From assembly GCA_964500805.1 (NCBI GenBank), contig CAZCQH010000026.1, forward strand, positions 1 to 64,000: a stretch of 64,000 bases of DNA, in the 5' to 3' direction. Both the position numbers and the translations under genes were made by a program. This document shows, piece by piece, positions 27,411 through 36,632 of this stretch; the stretch's first letter is position 1; each line of letters opens with the position of its first letter. Source of the stretch: Ga0077555 sp964500805 (GTDB lineage Bacteria > Pseudomonadota > Alphaproteobacteria > Rhizobiales > Hyphomicrobiaceae). A model generated the notes under the pieces. The model had not been told where the DNA came from, made no database searches, and was given only the letters and a program-made list of their open reading frames with translations.

Positions 27411-30400
27411 ATGACGAAATCAATCGCCGGCCTTGCCGCTCTCCGTGCGCCGTGGCGCATCGGCATCGATGTGGGTGGGACATTCACCGACCTGGTTCTG
27501 ACGGACAGCGCGGCCGCGAGCCTGGTTGTCAAAGTCCATTCGGTGCCGGCTGATCCGAGTCGCGGCGTCATTGCCGCGCTCGAGCAGCTCGCCGCCGATC
27601 TCGGGTGCCGTGTCGGAAACGTGCTGCGCGACTGCGCCCTCTTCGTACACGGCTCGACGGTTGCCACGAACCGCATGCTCGAAGGCAAGGGCGCGAAGGT
27701 CGGATTGCTGACCAGCAAGGGTTTCCGCGACGCTCTCGAGATCCGGCGCGGCCTGCGCGAAGACCAGTGGAACCACCGAAAGCCTTACGCACCCGTCCTG
27801 GTGCCGCGTCATCTGCGGCGTGGCATCGGCGGGCGGATCGATAAGGACGGCAGCGAGCATGCTCCGTTCGTCGCAGCAGATGTCGAGGCGGCCCTCGACG
27901 ATTTCGATCGCGAGGGCGTGGAAGCCATTGCCGTTGCGTTCTTCAACAGCTTCCTCAATGACAAACATGAGAGAGCGGCAGAGGCCCGCGTCCGGCAACG
28001 CCACGACGGCGTCTGGGTAACGAGTTCGGCCGCGCTCTCGCCGATGATGGGCGAATACGAGCGCACATCGACGGCCGTCGTCAATGCGGCCTTGGCGCCT
28101 GGCATCGTGACGTACCTGCGAAGGCTCGATGCGACACTGCGCGAGCTCGGTCTCACGAAGCCGATGCTGCTGATCCAGTCCAATGGCGGAGCCATCTCCG
28201 TTGATCAGGTTACGCCGCGGCCCGTCAATCTGCTGCTGAGCGGGCCGGCTGCCGCGGTTGGTGCACTCGACCTGTACCGCGAGGCCATCGATGGCGCCGG
28301 CACCCCCAAGGAGGATGCCGGCAATCTGATCTCCATGGAGATCGGTGGCACCTCATGTGATGTGCTGCTGATGTCGAAAGGCGAGGTTGCCACAAAAGAC
28401 GATCTAATGATTGCTGGCTACCACGTTTCCACTCCCTCCGTTGACATCCACACCATCGGCGCCGGTGGCGGCACAATCGCGGGCGTCGATGCGGCAGGCA
28501 TGTTGTTTGTCGGCCCGCAAGGCGCTGGGGCAGTTCCTGGACCCGCCTGCTACGGACGCGGCGGCAAGGAGCCAACGGTCACCGATGCGCAGCTCGTCCT
28601 CGGCCGCTTGCGGCCAGGAGCCTATGGCGCCAGCGGATTGACCCTCGATCTCGCCGCGGCCCGCTCCGCGATCGAAACGACGGTGGCACGACCGACGGGG
28701 CTCTCCGTCGAAGAGGCGGCGGCCGGCATTGTCAGAGTTCTGGAGCAGAACCTCCTGCATGCCGTCGAGTACATGTCGATCGAGCGGGGATATGCGCCGC
28801 GCAGGTTCACGCTCGTTGCGGCTGGCGGAGCAGGCCCCATGCACGGCACCAATGTGGCACGCGGTCTCGGGTGCCATCGGGTCTATGTGCCACGCGACGC
28901 CGGTGCGCTTTGCGCGATTGGCATGCTGCACACGGATGTGCGACAGGACTTTCAGTGCTTCTTCAAAGGTAGTCTATCTGAGATCGTTCCCGAGAACGTC
29001 GACCGGGAATTGGCGACGCTCGCCGATCAGGCGCTTGCCGCCATGCGCGCGGAAGGCTTTCAAAGCAATCAGGTGACTTTGGAACGAGCGATCGATCTCC
29101 ATTATAAGGGGCAGCTCTGGTCTGTACGCGTGCCGCTGGCGCGCGGCGGCTTTTCAGCCGTGGATGCCCGCAGCAGGTTCGAGGACGAGTACAAGCGGCT
29201 CTACGGTCATGTGCAGCCCGACGGCGCGATCCTGGCAGCGTCGCTGCGCGTCGTCGCCCGGGCTGCAACGGGAACACCGGTGACGGCTCCCGTGGCCGCG
29301 CCGGACTCGAGCCCGACCGGCATAAGCGCGAATGCAAGCCGCCAAGTCTGGCACGAGAAGCACGGCTGGCTGGAAACGCCCATTTTCGATGGAGCTGCGC
29401 TTCAACCCGGTCGCAGTCTGTCCGGCCCGGCGGTGATCGAGGAGCGCACGACGACGGTTCTGCTCGGGCCGGGTGACAGGCTATTGGTGGACGCTGCCGG
29501 CAACTTCATGATCGAGGTGGCCGCCAGCGACGCTGCGCCACCGGCATCGACGGGGCAGTCTGCCAGGCCCGCTGACCGTGCCCAGGAGCGGGATCCGGTC
29601 ATCCTGGCCCTCATGCAGAACCGGCTCGATCAGATTTCCAAGCACATGGGTTGGGTGATGACGCGGACCGCGCGCAGTCCGATCTTCAGTCAGAGCCACG
29701 ATTTCTCGTGCTACGTCACCGATCCGCACGGCACGCTGATCGCCAATGCCGACGGCATTCCCATCCACACGGGCGGTGGCGGCTTCGCCGTACGTGCGCT
29801 GCTGCGTGACTTTGGCGGCCGCATCAATCCTCAGGATGTGTTCATTCTCTCGGACCCCTATGTGGCCGGCGGCAACCACCTTCCTGACTGGGTTATCGCG
29901 CGTCCGATTTTTGTCGGCGCCGAACAGCGGCTGGCGGGTTTTTGCTGCAATCGCGCGCACCAATCGGACATCGGCGGCGGCCTCGCGGGAACATATAACC
30001 CGGAAGCCACGGAGATCTGGCACGAGGGCATCCGGCTGCCGGTGATGAAGCTGATCGATCGCGGCGAGGTGCGTGACGATCTTTGGAAGCTGTTGCTCAT
30101 CAATTCGCGGACGGCGGACATGCTCGACGGCGATCTGCGAGCCATGCTCGGCTCGACTGAGGTCGGCGCGCAGCGCGTGACGGCGCTCGTCGAGGAACTT
30201 GGTCTCGAATCGTATTTCGAGCATCTGGCTGGCGTGCTCGATCATGCCGATCTCCGCATGCGGTCTTCCGTTTCGGCCCTTCCAGACGGCACCTATCTCG
30301 GCGAGGACGTCACAGACAACGACTGCTTCGAGAAGCGCGATGTTGCGATCCGCGTGGCGCTGACGGTGAAAGGTGACGAGCTGACGCTCGATTTTTCGGC

Positions 30401-31340
30401 GAGCGATCCGCAGATCCGGGGTTTCAAGAACTCCTCGCTCGCCAACACGTACTCCGCCGCCTATATGGCGCTATCGTCGTTCTTCGATACATCGATTCCG
30501 CGCAACGAGGGGACCTACCGGTGCGTCAAGATCATTGCGCCAGAAGGCCTGATCGTGAATGCGAAGCCGCCCGCGCCAATGACCATGAACACGGTCTTCG
30601 TTGCCCACGAGATCTGCCATGCTGTCTGGAAGGCGCTGGCCAAGGCCTGTCCTGAGCGCGCCTGCGCCGGCTGGTCAAAGACGACGCACGGCCATATCAC
30701 GGCGCAGAATCCGGACGGCTCGAGCTGGGTCATGTACCAGTGGCACGCCATGGGATCGCCAGGCGCGACAGCCGAACGTGACGGCTTCCCGCAAATGGGG
30801 CACCTGATCTCGCTCGGCGGCCTCGATCTCCCCAATCTCGAGTTCCACGAGCAGCTTTTTCCCGTGCGCTACGGACGCTGGGAGCTGCGGACAGACGCAG
30901 CTGGCCCGGGTTTGCGGCGCGGTGGGACCGGTGTGCGATATGAGTGTGACGTGCTCGTTCCCTGCACATGGTCGTTCCGCGCTGAAGGGCTCGACACGCC
31001 ATCCGGTTTCGGTGTCGAGGGCGGGCGCGACGGCGCAGTCGGGGAACAGCGCATTGAGCCGGCCGAAGGTCCGGCGTTCACGCCGCCGAAGTACGGTGTG
31101 CGTCATCTTCCGCCAACGCGGATCATCGCCGACACGCCGGGCGGCGGAGGCTGGGGCGACCCTTTGGCGCGTTCGCCGGAGTTGGTGTTGCGCGATGTCC
31201 GCGACGGGGTTTTGACGAGGGCTGCCGCCGAGCGGGATTATGCCGTCCTGCTGTCCGCTGACGGTTCCATTGTTGATCGGCAGGCGACTGAAGCGCTGCG
31301 CAAGGCGCGCAGAAGTCAAACTCCACTGCGTCGCGCTTGA
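27411..31340 (+). CDS. Fused hydantoinase/5-oxoprolinase (HyuA-HyuB)
   Basis: A 1309-residue ATP-dependent amide hydrolase in which the A subunit (residues about 15-720; IGIDVGGTFTDLVL, then IGAGGGTIAGVDAAGML) is fused to the B subunit (about 735-1309; ILALMQNRLDQISKHMGWVM, RSPIFSQSHDFSCYV, ADGIPIHTG). The fused layout is that of eukaryotic and some bacterial 5-oxoprolinases; bacterial hydantoinases usually have two genes. ATG 27411 follows GAGGG and gives MTKSIAGLAALRAPWRIG. The substrate (5-oxoproline, hydantoin or N-methylhydantoin) is not resolved. The frame stays open through the whole length. Confidence 0.9.
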   Translation: MTKSIAGLAALRAPWRIGIDVGGTFTDLVLTDSAAASLVVKVHSVPADPSRGVIAALEQLAADLGCRVGNVLRDCALFVHGSTVATNRMLEGKGAKVGLLTSKGFRDALEIRRGLREDQWNHRKPYAPVLVPRHLRRGIGGRIDKDGSEHAPFVAADVEAALDDFDREGVEAIAVAFFNSFLNDKHERAAEARVRQRHDGVWVTSSAALSPMMGEYERTSTAVVNAALAPGIVTYLRRLDATLRELGLTKPMLLIQSNGGAISVDQVTPRPVNLLLSGPAAAVGALDLYREAIDGAGTPKEDAGNLISMEIGGTSCDVLLMSKGEVATKDDLMIAGYHVSTPSVDIHTIGAGGGTIAGVDAAGMLFVGPQGAGAVPGPACYGRGGKEPTVTDAQLVLGRLRPGAYGASGLTLDLAAARSAIETTVARPTGLSVEEAAAGIVRVLEQNLLHAVEYMSIERGYAPRRFTLVAAGGAGPMHGTNVARGLGCHRVYVPRDAGALCAIGMLHTDVRQDFQCFFKGSLSEIVPENVDRELATLADQALAAMRAEGFQSNQVTLERAIDLHYKGQLWSVRVPLARGGFSAVDARSRFEDEYKRLYGHVQPDGAILAASLRVVARAATGTPVTAPVAAPDSSPTGISANASRQVWHEKHGWLETPIFDGAALQPGRSLSGPAVIEERTTTVLLGPGDRLLVDAAGNFMIEVAASDAAPPASTGQSARPADRAQERDPVILALMQNRLDQISKHMGWVMTRTARSPIFSQSHDFSCYVTDPHGTLIANADGIPIHTGGGGFAVRALLRDFGGRINPQDVFILSDPYVAGGNHLPDWVIARPIFVGAEQRLAGFCCNRAHQSDIGGGLAGTYNPEATEIWHEGIRLPVMKLIDRGEVRDDLWKLLLINSRTADMLDGDLRAMLGSTEVGAQRVTALVEELGLESYFEHLAGVLDHADLRMRSSVSALPDGTYLGEDVTDNDCFEKRDVAIRVALTVKGDELTLDFSASDPQIRGFKNSSLANTYSAAYMALSSFFDTSIPRNEGTYRCVKIIAPEGLIVNAKPPAPMTMNTVFVAHEICHAVWKALAKACPERACAGWSKTTHGHITAQNPDGSSWVMYQWHAMGSPGATAERDGFPQMGHLISLGGLDLPNLEFHEQLFPVRYGRWELRTDAAGPGLRRGGTGVRYECDVLVPCTWSFRAEGLDTPSGFGVEGGRDGAVGEQRIEPAEGPAFTPPKYGVRHLPPTRIIADTPGGGGWGDPLARSPELVLRDVRDGVLTRAAAERDYAVLLSADGSIVDRQATEALRKARRSQTPLRRA

Positions 31341-31354
31341 GCCCCCCGGCTCAA
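31337..31354 (+). terminator. Hairpin at the end of the hydantoinase/oxoprolinase gene
   Basis: TTGAGCC and GGCTCAA form a perfect 7-bp stem around a CCCC loop, and the stem contains the TGA stop. Only a weak pyrimidine stretch (TCTCTG) follows, so this may be a weak or factor-assisted terminator. Confidence 0.45.
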
Positions 31355-31584
31355 TCTCTGCACCTGGCGCTGCGCGGACGCGCGATCACGAGAGGTTCAA
31401 TGTCTCGGGGCGCTCCAGAGCGTGGCTCAAGCCCATCGAACGTTCGCCGCTGACATTCTCACCGCGGGGCGTATGCACGCGGTGGTTCGCCTATTGCGTG
31501 GCTATTCGCCGCTGCGCTGGTTTGCAGCGTTCTGATTTCGCCTCGTTTGCAAGAGGCTGGCACAGCAATGAGTGTCGGCAAGCG

Positions 31585-32772
31585 ATGACATCGACATTGG
31601 AGCGCATTCGTAGGTACCGCGGTCCTGCCGTGTTCAGCTACGGCTTTCGCCCGTTCTTTCTCGGCGGCGCCGCCTGGGCGGCCTTGGCCATCGGGCTCTG
31701 GCTACCGATGCTGGCGGGCCGGTTGCACGTGCCGACGGCGCTGTCGCCGATCGACTGGCACATGCATGAACTGGTCTACGGCTACGTGCCGGCGGTCGTG
31801 GCGGGTTTTTTGCTCACGGCGGTGCCGAACTGGACCGGTCGCCTGCCCGTGACCGGTGCGCCGCTTGCACTTCTCTTCTGCCTCTGGGTCGCGGGTCGCG
31901 TTGCAATCCTCATCTCGGCTCATATCGGGCTGCCCGTGGCAGCCGTGATCGACGTGCTGTTCCTGGCCACGCTCGCTGCGGTGATCGCGCGCGAGATCAT
32001 CGCCGGCAGCAATCATCGCAATCTCAAGGTGCTCGGCGGCGTCGGACTGCTGCTCGCGGGCAATATCCTATTCTACGCCGAATCCATGCGCTTGCTCAGA
32101 ACAGATTACGGCGTGCGCCTTGGGATTGCCGCGGCGGTGCTGCTGATCATGCTCATCGGCGGGCGCATCATTCCGAGCTTCACGCGCAATTGGCTCGCTC
32201 GACGCGGACACGGACGCCTTCCCGCTCCCTTCGACAACTACGATGTGCTGAACATGGCGGTTGGCGCGATCGCTCTGGCCGGCTGGGTTGTCGCGCCCTA
32301 TTCGCAGGCGACGGCGGCAGCCGCTTTGCTCGCTGCCGTGATGCACGGCTGGCGTTTGTCCCGTTGGGCGGGCGAGCGGACGCTCGCCGAGCCGCTCGTG
32401 ACCATCCTGCACGTGGCCTATGCATTCGTTCCGCTCGGGTTTGTCTTGCTGGCGGCTGCGATCATCGCGCCAGCCGTCATGCTGCCGTCTGGTGCGGTTC
32501 ATGCATGGACTGCCGGTGCGGTCGGGGTAATGACGCTTGCTGTCATGACGCGGGCAAGCCTCGGCCACACGGGTCGGGATCTCACCGCATCGCGCCCGAT
32601 CCAGGCGATCTACCTAGCGGCCGTCATTGCTGCGGTGGCGCGGATCGGGGCCGGATTCGGCGTGATGCAGACCGAGCTGCTGCACCTCTCGGCGACCGCC
32701 TGGGTTCTGGCATTTTCCGGTTTCCTCATCGTGTACGGACCATTGCTGCTGAGGAGCCGCACCGCAGCATGA
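31585..32772 (+). CDS. NnrS-family heme-copper membrane protein
   Basis: 395 residues with about twelve hydrophobic segments. Family hallmarks are FSYGFRPFFLGGAAWAAL at the N-terminus, DWHMHELVYGYVPAVVAGFL, TAVPNWTGRLP and MTRASLGHTGRDL near the C-terminus. NnrS proteins take part in resistance to nitric oxide and nitrosative stress. ATG 31585 is chosen because it opens directly into the conserved region; the frame runs back to 31240 but overlaps the upstream gene. No nitric-oxide regulator or reductase is visible nearby. Confidence 0.88.
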   Translation: MTSTLERIRRYRGPAVFSYGFRPFFLGGAAWAALAIGLWLPMLAGRLHVPTALSPIDWHMHELVYGYVPAVVAGFLLTAVPNWTGRLPVTGAPLALLFCLWVAGRVAILISAHIGLPVAAVIDVLFLATLAAVIAREIIAGSNHRNLKVLGGVGLLLAGNILFYAESMRLLRTDYGVRLGIAAAVLLIMLIGGRIIPSFTRNWLARRGHGRLPAPFDNYDVLNMAVGAIALAGWVVAPYSQATAAAALLAAVMHGWRLSRWAGERTLAEPLVTILHVAYAFVPLGFVLLAAAIIAPAVMLPSGAVHAWTAGAVGVMTLAVMTRASLGHTGRDLTASRPIQAIYLAAVIAAVARIGAGFGVMQTELLHLSATAWVLAFSGFLIVYGPLLLRSRTAA

Positions 32773-32802
32773 CTCAGCCAGGCGTCGCCTTCGTTGACCG
32801 GA

Positions 32803-33054
32803 ATGGACGACAAGGCGATGAAGCGGATCGGCGCTCGCATCGAGAAAGGACTGAAGCGCTCCCGGCTCACGCCAAGCCTGCACGAGGGCGCCGTCACCAA
32901 GCTTGTCGTCCGCGAAGATCGCGTTCAGATCGTCGTTGAAGTGACACCTGTACTGCGCGGCTGCGCCTACAAGCCGGAGATACGTAGGTCACACCCGGAT
33001 CAGCGGCCGAGGGGAGAGATCGAACTCTCGACTGCGGCGCGGCAATCACGGTGA
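32803..33054 (+). CDS. Doubtful small hypothetical protein
   Basis: An 83-residue open frame. The first half (MDDKAMKRIGARIEKGLKRS, then TKLVVREDRVQIVVEVTP) looks protein-like, while the second half is basic and unstructured, as if read into non-coding DNA. There is no clear ribosome site. It may be the 5' remnant of a longer gene. Confidence 0.3.
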   Translation: MDDKAMKRIGARIEKGLKRSRLTPSLHEGAVTKLVVREDRVQIVVEVTPVLRGCAYKPEIRRSHPDQRPRGEIELSTAARQSR

Positions 33055-33446
33055 GAACTCCCACCCAGATTGTCGCGCCGAACCCTCGACGGTGGTCAGA
33101 CGCTGGCATTGCCGGGTCTGCGAGGTCTCGACCGTGGCCACGCTGGTCAATGCGATATGAAGGTGCGCAGCGGTTGTCCAGGTGCGTCGAGATCGAGTGA
33201 CGGCGCCCGGTGGTGACGCTGCTAGCATCGGTGGGCCGGAGCCTCGCTGTCGATAACACCCTCAGAGCGCAGGGCGCACTCAGCGGCCAGCGACCGTTGG
33301 ACTGCGCAGCGCAACTTTTGTCGTGGAGCAGCGACCGTCACGACTCGATGCGAGTCGCGCCTGCTTTTCTCCAGTAAGTATCCGATCGAACCCGCCGAAT
33401 GTCGCATGAGGTGCGCTGTGCTGTCGTGACACTGTCATATATTTCG
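33055..33446. other. Gene-free stretch before the arsenic operon
   Basis: About 390 bases with no frame that has a ribosome site and a credible product on either strand. No tRNA-like cloverleaf or tandem repeat was seen. It may hold decayed sequence. Confidence 0.4.
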
Positions 33447-33459
33447 ACTATTCGATAGT
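33447..33459 (+). promoter_or_regulatory. Probable ArsR operator
   Basis: ACTAT-TCG-ATAGT is a perfect inverted repeat that ends one base before the start ATG at 33461. Short A/T-rich inverted repeats at this place are typical of ArsR self-regulation. An AT-rich -10-like CATATA lies at 33436-33441. No Shine-Dalgarno fits between operator and ATG, so the transcript may be leaderless. Confidence 0.5.
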
Positions 33460-33460
33460 T

Positions 33461-34309
33461 ATGGAATCAAAGGACGCAGCGAGCAAATTCGGGGCTTTGG
33501 CCCAAGGCACGCGCATCGAGGTGATGCGGCTACTGGCGAGCCGGGGCGCTTCCGGCATGGCGGCGGGCGAGCTGGCGAGTGCGCTAGCGCAGGCGCCGTC
33601 GACGTTGTCGTTTCACCTCTCGGCACTGGAGCAGACCGGCCTGGTGCAATCAACACGGCAAGGCCGGCACGTCATCTACGCCGTTCGCTTCGCCGGGCTG
33701 CGGGCACTGTTCAGTTTCCTGACCGAGACATGCTGCAACGGTCGCCCCGACCTTTGCGGCGATCTTGCGCGATTGTTTCCCGAAGCGACCGAAGAGGATC
33801 GCGGCATGCAGCCGGCATTCAATGTCCTGTTCCTGTGCACCCACAATTCCGCGCGGTCGATCATGGCCGAGGCCATCCTGGAGACGATCGGCAAGGGTCG
33901 GTTCCACGCCTATTCGGCAGGCTCGGAGCCCGCCAAAAGGCCTTTGCCGGCCGTCATAGAGCGCCTGCAATCGCTCGGCCACGACGTGTCGCGCCTGCGC
34001 AGCAAATCCTGGGACGAGTTCACCGGACCCGATGCACCGCGCATGGATTTCGTGCTGACGTTGTGCGACACGCTCGACGGCCAGATTTGTCCCGAGTTCG
34101 ATGGCAGGGTTGTCACCGCCGCATGGCCGTTTCCCGATCCCGCCAAGTTCAAGGGCTCCGAGATCGAGCGAACCACGAACCTCAATGCACTCTACGGCAT
34201 GATCCGCCGGCGGCTCGAGATCTTCGTTGCTCTTCCCCATGCATCGCTGGATCGGATCGCGCTCAAGAAGCGCCTCGACGAACTCGGCGATGTCGTGCGC
34301 TACGCTTGA
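33461..34309 (+). CDS. ArsR repressor fused to arsenate reductase ArsC
   Basis: 282 residues. Residues 1-105 form an ArsR winged helix (recognition region APSTLSFHLSALEQTGLVQS) with C91, C92 and C99, a plausible arsenite site of the kind seen in AfArsR. Residues 118-282 form a low-molecular-weight-phosphatase-type arsenate reductase: P-loop CTHNSAR (C126, R132) and two further redox cysteines, C202 and C210. One polypeptide thus senses arsenite and reduces arsenate. It starts an operon with gapdh and arsJ; the gap to the next ATG is ten bases. Confidence 0.9.
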   Translation: MESKDAASKFGALAQGTRIEVMRLLASRGASGMAAGELASALAQAPSTLSFHLSALEQTGLVQSTRQGRHVIYAVRFAGLRALFSFLTETCCNGRPDLCGDLARLFPEATEEDRGMQPAFNVLFLCTHNSARSIMAEAILETIGKGRFHAYSAGSEPAKRPLPAVIERLQSLGHDVSRLRSKSWDEFTGPDAPRMDFVLTLCDTLDGQICPEFDGRVVTAAWPFPDPAKFKGSEIERTTNLNALYGMIRRRLEIFVALPHASLDRIALKKRLDELGDVVRYA

Positions 34310-34319
34310 GGAGACGGAC

Positions 34320-35363
34320 ATGAAAGTCGGCATCAACGGCATGGGACGCATGGGCCGCCTCGCACTTCGGGCGGCACTCGGCGGCGTACGTCGGACGGCC
34401 GGCGATCCACGTGGCAACAATCGCCTCGATGTCGTGCATCTGAACGAGGTCAAGGGCGGCGCCAAGACGACGGCGCATCTGCTCGAGTTCGACAGCGTGC
34501 ACGGGCGTTGGCATGCCGCGGTCGAGACTGACGGCAAGGCCTCGATCACGATCGACGGCAAGCGCATGAGCTTCTCGGAAGCCGCCAAGCCCGGCGAAGT
34601 GGTCTGGGGCGATCTCGGCTGCGACATCGTTCTCGAATGTACCGGCAAATTCCTGAAGCCCGAGGAACTGCAGGCGTACTTCGATCGCGGCGTGAAGCGT
34701 GTCATCGTTGCGGCGCCGGTGAAGGATGAGCGCGCGCTCAATGTCGTCGTCGGCGTCAACGACCACCTCTACGATCCGGCCAAGCATCGGCTGCTGACCG
34801 CAGCGTCCTGCACGACGAACTGCCTCGCGCCCGTCGTGAAGGTAGTGCACGAGAGCCTCGGCATCGTGCACGGTCAGATCACGACCATCCACGATCCGAC
34901 TAACACCAACGTGGTCGTCGATTTCCCACACAAAGACTTGCGTCGCGCGAGATCGACGTTGCTGTCGATGCTGCCGACGACGACCGGGAGCGCAACGGCG
35001 ATTGCGCTGATTTATCCCGAGCTCAAGGGCAAGCTGAACGGCCACGCCGTGCGCGTGCCCGTGTTGAACGCCAGCCTCACGGACTGCGTGTTCGAGCTGA
35101 AGCGGTCGACGACGCAGGCCGAGGTGAACGAGCTGTTCCAGGCGGCGGCCCGTGGACCGCTCGTCGGCGTCCTCGGCTACGAGACCCGGCCGCTTGTCTC
35201 CGCCGACTACTGCAACGACACCCGCAGCGCCATCGTCGATGCTGAGTACACGATGGTGACCGACGGCACGATGCTGAAGGTCTACGCCTGGTACGACAAC
35301 GAGATGGGCTATGTCTGCCGCATGGTCGATCTCGCCAACATCGTCATCGCGGCGGAGCGCTGA
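34320..35363 (+). CDS. Arsenic-operon glyceraldehyde-3-phosphate dehydrogenase
   Basis: 347 residues. Rossmann start KVGINGMGRMGRLALRAAL, catalytic C164 in SCTTNC, and NEMGYVCRMVDL at the C-terminus. In ars operons this enzyme uses arsenate in place of phosphate to make 1-arseno-3-phosphoglycerate, the substrate of ArsJ. ATG 34320 follows GAGGAG. The linkage arsRC / gapdh / arsJ, with arsJ starting one base after this stop, supports that role over housekeeping glycolysis. Confidence 0.9.
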   Translation: MKVGINGMGRMGRLALRAALGGVRRTAGDPRGNNRLDVVHLNEVKGGAKTTAHLLEFDSVHGRWHAAVETDGKASITIDGKRMSFSEAAKPGEVVWGDLGCDIVLECTGKFLKPEELQAYFDRGVKRVIVAAPVKDERALNVVVGVNDHLYDPAKHRLLTAASCTTNCLAPVVKVVHESLGIVHGQITTIHDPTNTNVVVDFPHKDLRRARSTLLSMLPTTTGSATAIALIYPELKGKLNGHAVRVPVLNASLTDCVFELKRSTTQAEVNELFQAAARGPLVGVLGYETRPLVSADYCNDTRSAIVDAEYTMVTDGTMLKVYAWYDNEMGYVCRMVDLANIVIAAER

Positions 35364-35364
35364 G

Positions 35365-36603
35365 ATGCAGCACGCCGTCCGCAACTATCTCGTCGTCACC
35401 GCTTCCTATTGGGGCTTTACGCTCGTCGACGGCGCCCTGCGCATGCTGGTGCTGCTGCATTTCTTCAAGCTCGGTTATTCGCCGTTCACGCTGGCCTTCC
35501 TGTTCCTGCTCTACGAGTTGGCCGGCATCGTCGCCAACCTCGCCGGCGGCTGGCTCGCCGTGCGCTTCGGCATCCCGCGCATGCTGGCGATCGGACAAGG
35601 CCTGCAGGTTGCGGGACTGATCATGCTCTCTGCGCTCGATCCCGGGTGGACCGCCGCGGCATCGGTGATCTGGGTCGTCGCCGCGCAAGGCATCTCTGGG
35701 CTCGCCAAGGATTTCACCAAGACCGCGTCGAAGTCGGCGATCAAGGCCACGTCGGCAGAAGGTTCCGGCCAGCTCTTCAAGTGGGTCGCGTGGTTCACCG
35801 GCTCCAAGAACGCCATGAAGGGCGCGGGTTTCTTCGTCGGCGGCCTGCTGCTCGAATGGATCGGGTTCAAGCCGGCGCTGTGGCTGATGGCGGCGCTGAT
35901 CGGACTGGTCTTCCTGCTCGGCCTCGTCCTGCTGCCGCGCGATCTCGGCAAGGCGAAGTCGTCGAAGTCGATGAAGGAGCTGTTTGCCAAGTCGCGCGGT
36001 GTCAACCTGCTGGCGGCGGCCCGCGTGTTCCTGTTCGGCGCCCGCGACGTGTGGTTCGTCGTCGGCTTGCCGGTGTTTCTCTACGCCAATGGCTGGCGTT
36101 TCATCGAGGTCGGTACCTTCCTCGCCGCCTGGACGATCGCCTATGGCGCCGTGCAGGCGTTTGCACCGAAGCTGGTGTCACGCAGTGCGGATGGGCTGAG
36201 CGCCGAGATCCCGGCGGCGCGTCTCTGGGCAGCGCTGCTGACTGCCATCCCGGTCGTGCTTGCGCTGCTGCTCGTCGCGGGCAGTAGCGCGCGACCCGAT
36301 CTCTTCGTCGTGATCGGCCTGGCGCTGTTCGGCCTACCGTTCGCCGTCAATTCCTCGCTCCACTCCTACCTGATCCTCGCCTATGCGGGCTCGGAGAAGG
36401 CGGCCGAGGACGTCGGGTTCTACTATGCTGCCAATGCGCTCGGTCGGCTCATCGGCATCCTGCTCTCGGGCGTGCTTTATCAGCTCGGCGGCATGGTCGC
36501 CTGTCTCACGGGATCGGCAGTGATGCTGGCGGCCTGCTGGGCGATCAGCCTCGTTCTGCCGGCGAAGGTAATGCCGCCGGTCGTCGCCGGCAAGGCGGCG
36601 TGA
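35365..36603 (+). CDS. arsJ: Organoarsenical (1-arseno-3-phosphoglycerate) MFS exporter ArsJ
   Basis: 412 residues and about twelve transmembrane segments. The N-terminus NYLVVTASYWGFTLVDGALR and the stretch GLAKDFTKTASKSAIKATS are characteristic of ArsJ. It exports 1-arseno-3-phosphoglycerate, which decomposes outside to arsenate, giving net arsenate removal. ATG 35365 starts one base after the gapdh stop. Confidence 0.9.
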   Translation: MQHAVRNYLVVTASYWGFTLVDGALRMLVLLHFFKLGYSPFTLAFLFLLYELAGIVANLAGGWLAVRFGIPRMLAIGQGLQVAGLIMLSALDPGWTAAASVIWVVAAQGISGLAKDFTKTASKSAIKATSAEGSGQLFKWVAWFTGSKNAMKGAGFFVGGLLLEWIGFKPALWLMAALIGLVFLLGLVLLPRDLGKAKSSKSMKELFAKSRGVNLLAAARVFLFGARDVWFVVGLPVFLYANGWRFIEVGTFLAAWTIAYGAVQAFAPKLVSRSADGLSAEIPAARLWAALLTAIPVVLALLLVAGSSARPDLFVVIGLALFGLPFAVNSSLHSYLILAYAGSEKAAEDVGFYYAANALGRLIGILLSGVLYQLGGMVACLTGSAVMLAACWAISLVLPAKVMPPVVAGKAA

Positions 36604-36632
36604 CACGGGTATTCGGCTTTCGACGAGTCGCT

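Noticed and set aside
33222..33407. A short minus-strand frame in the spacer before the ars operon
   Set aside because: It has a basic composition and no ribosome site; it cannot be separated from random open frame.
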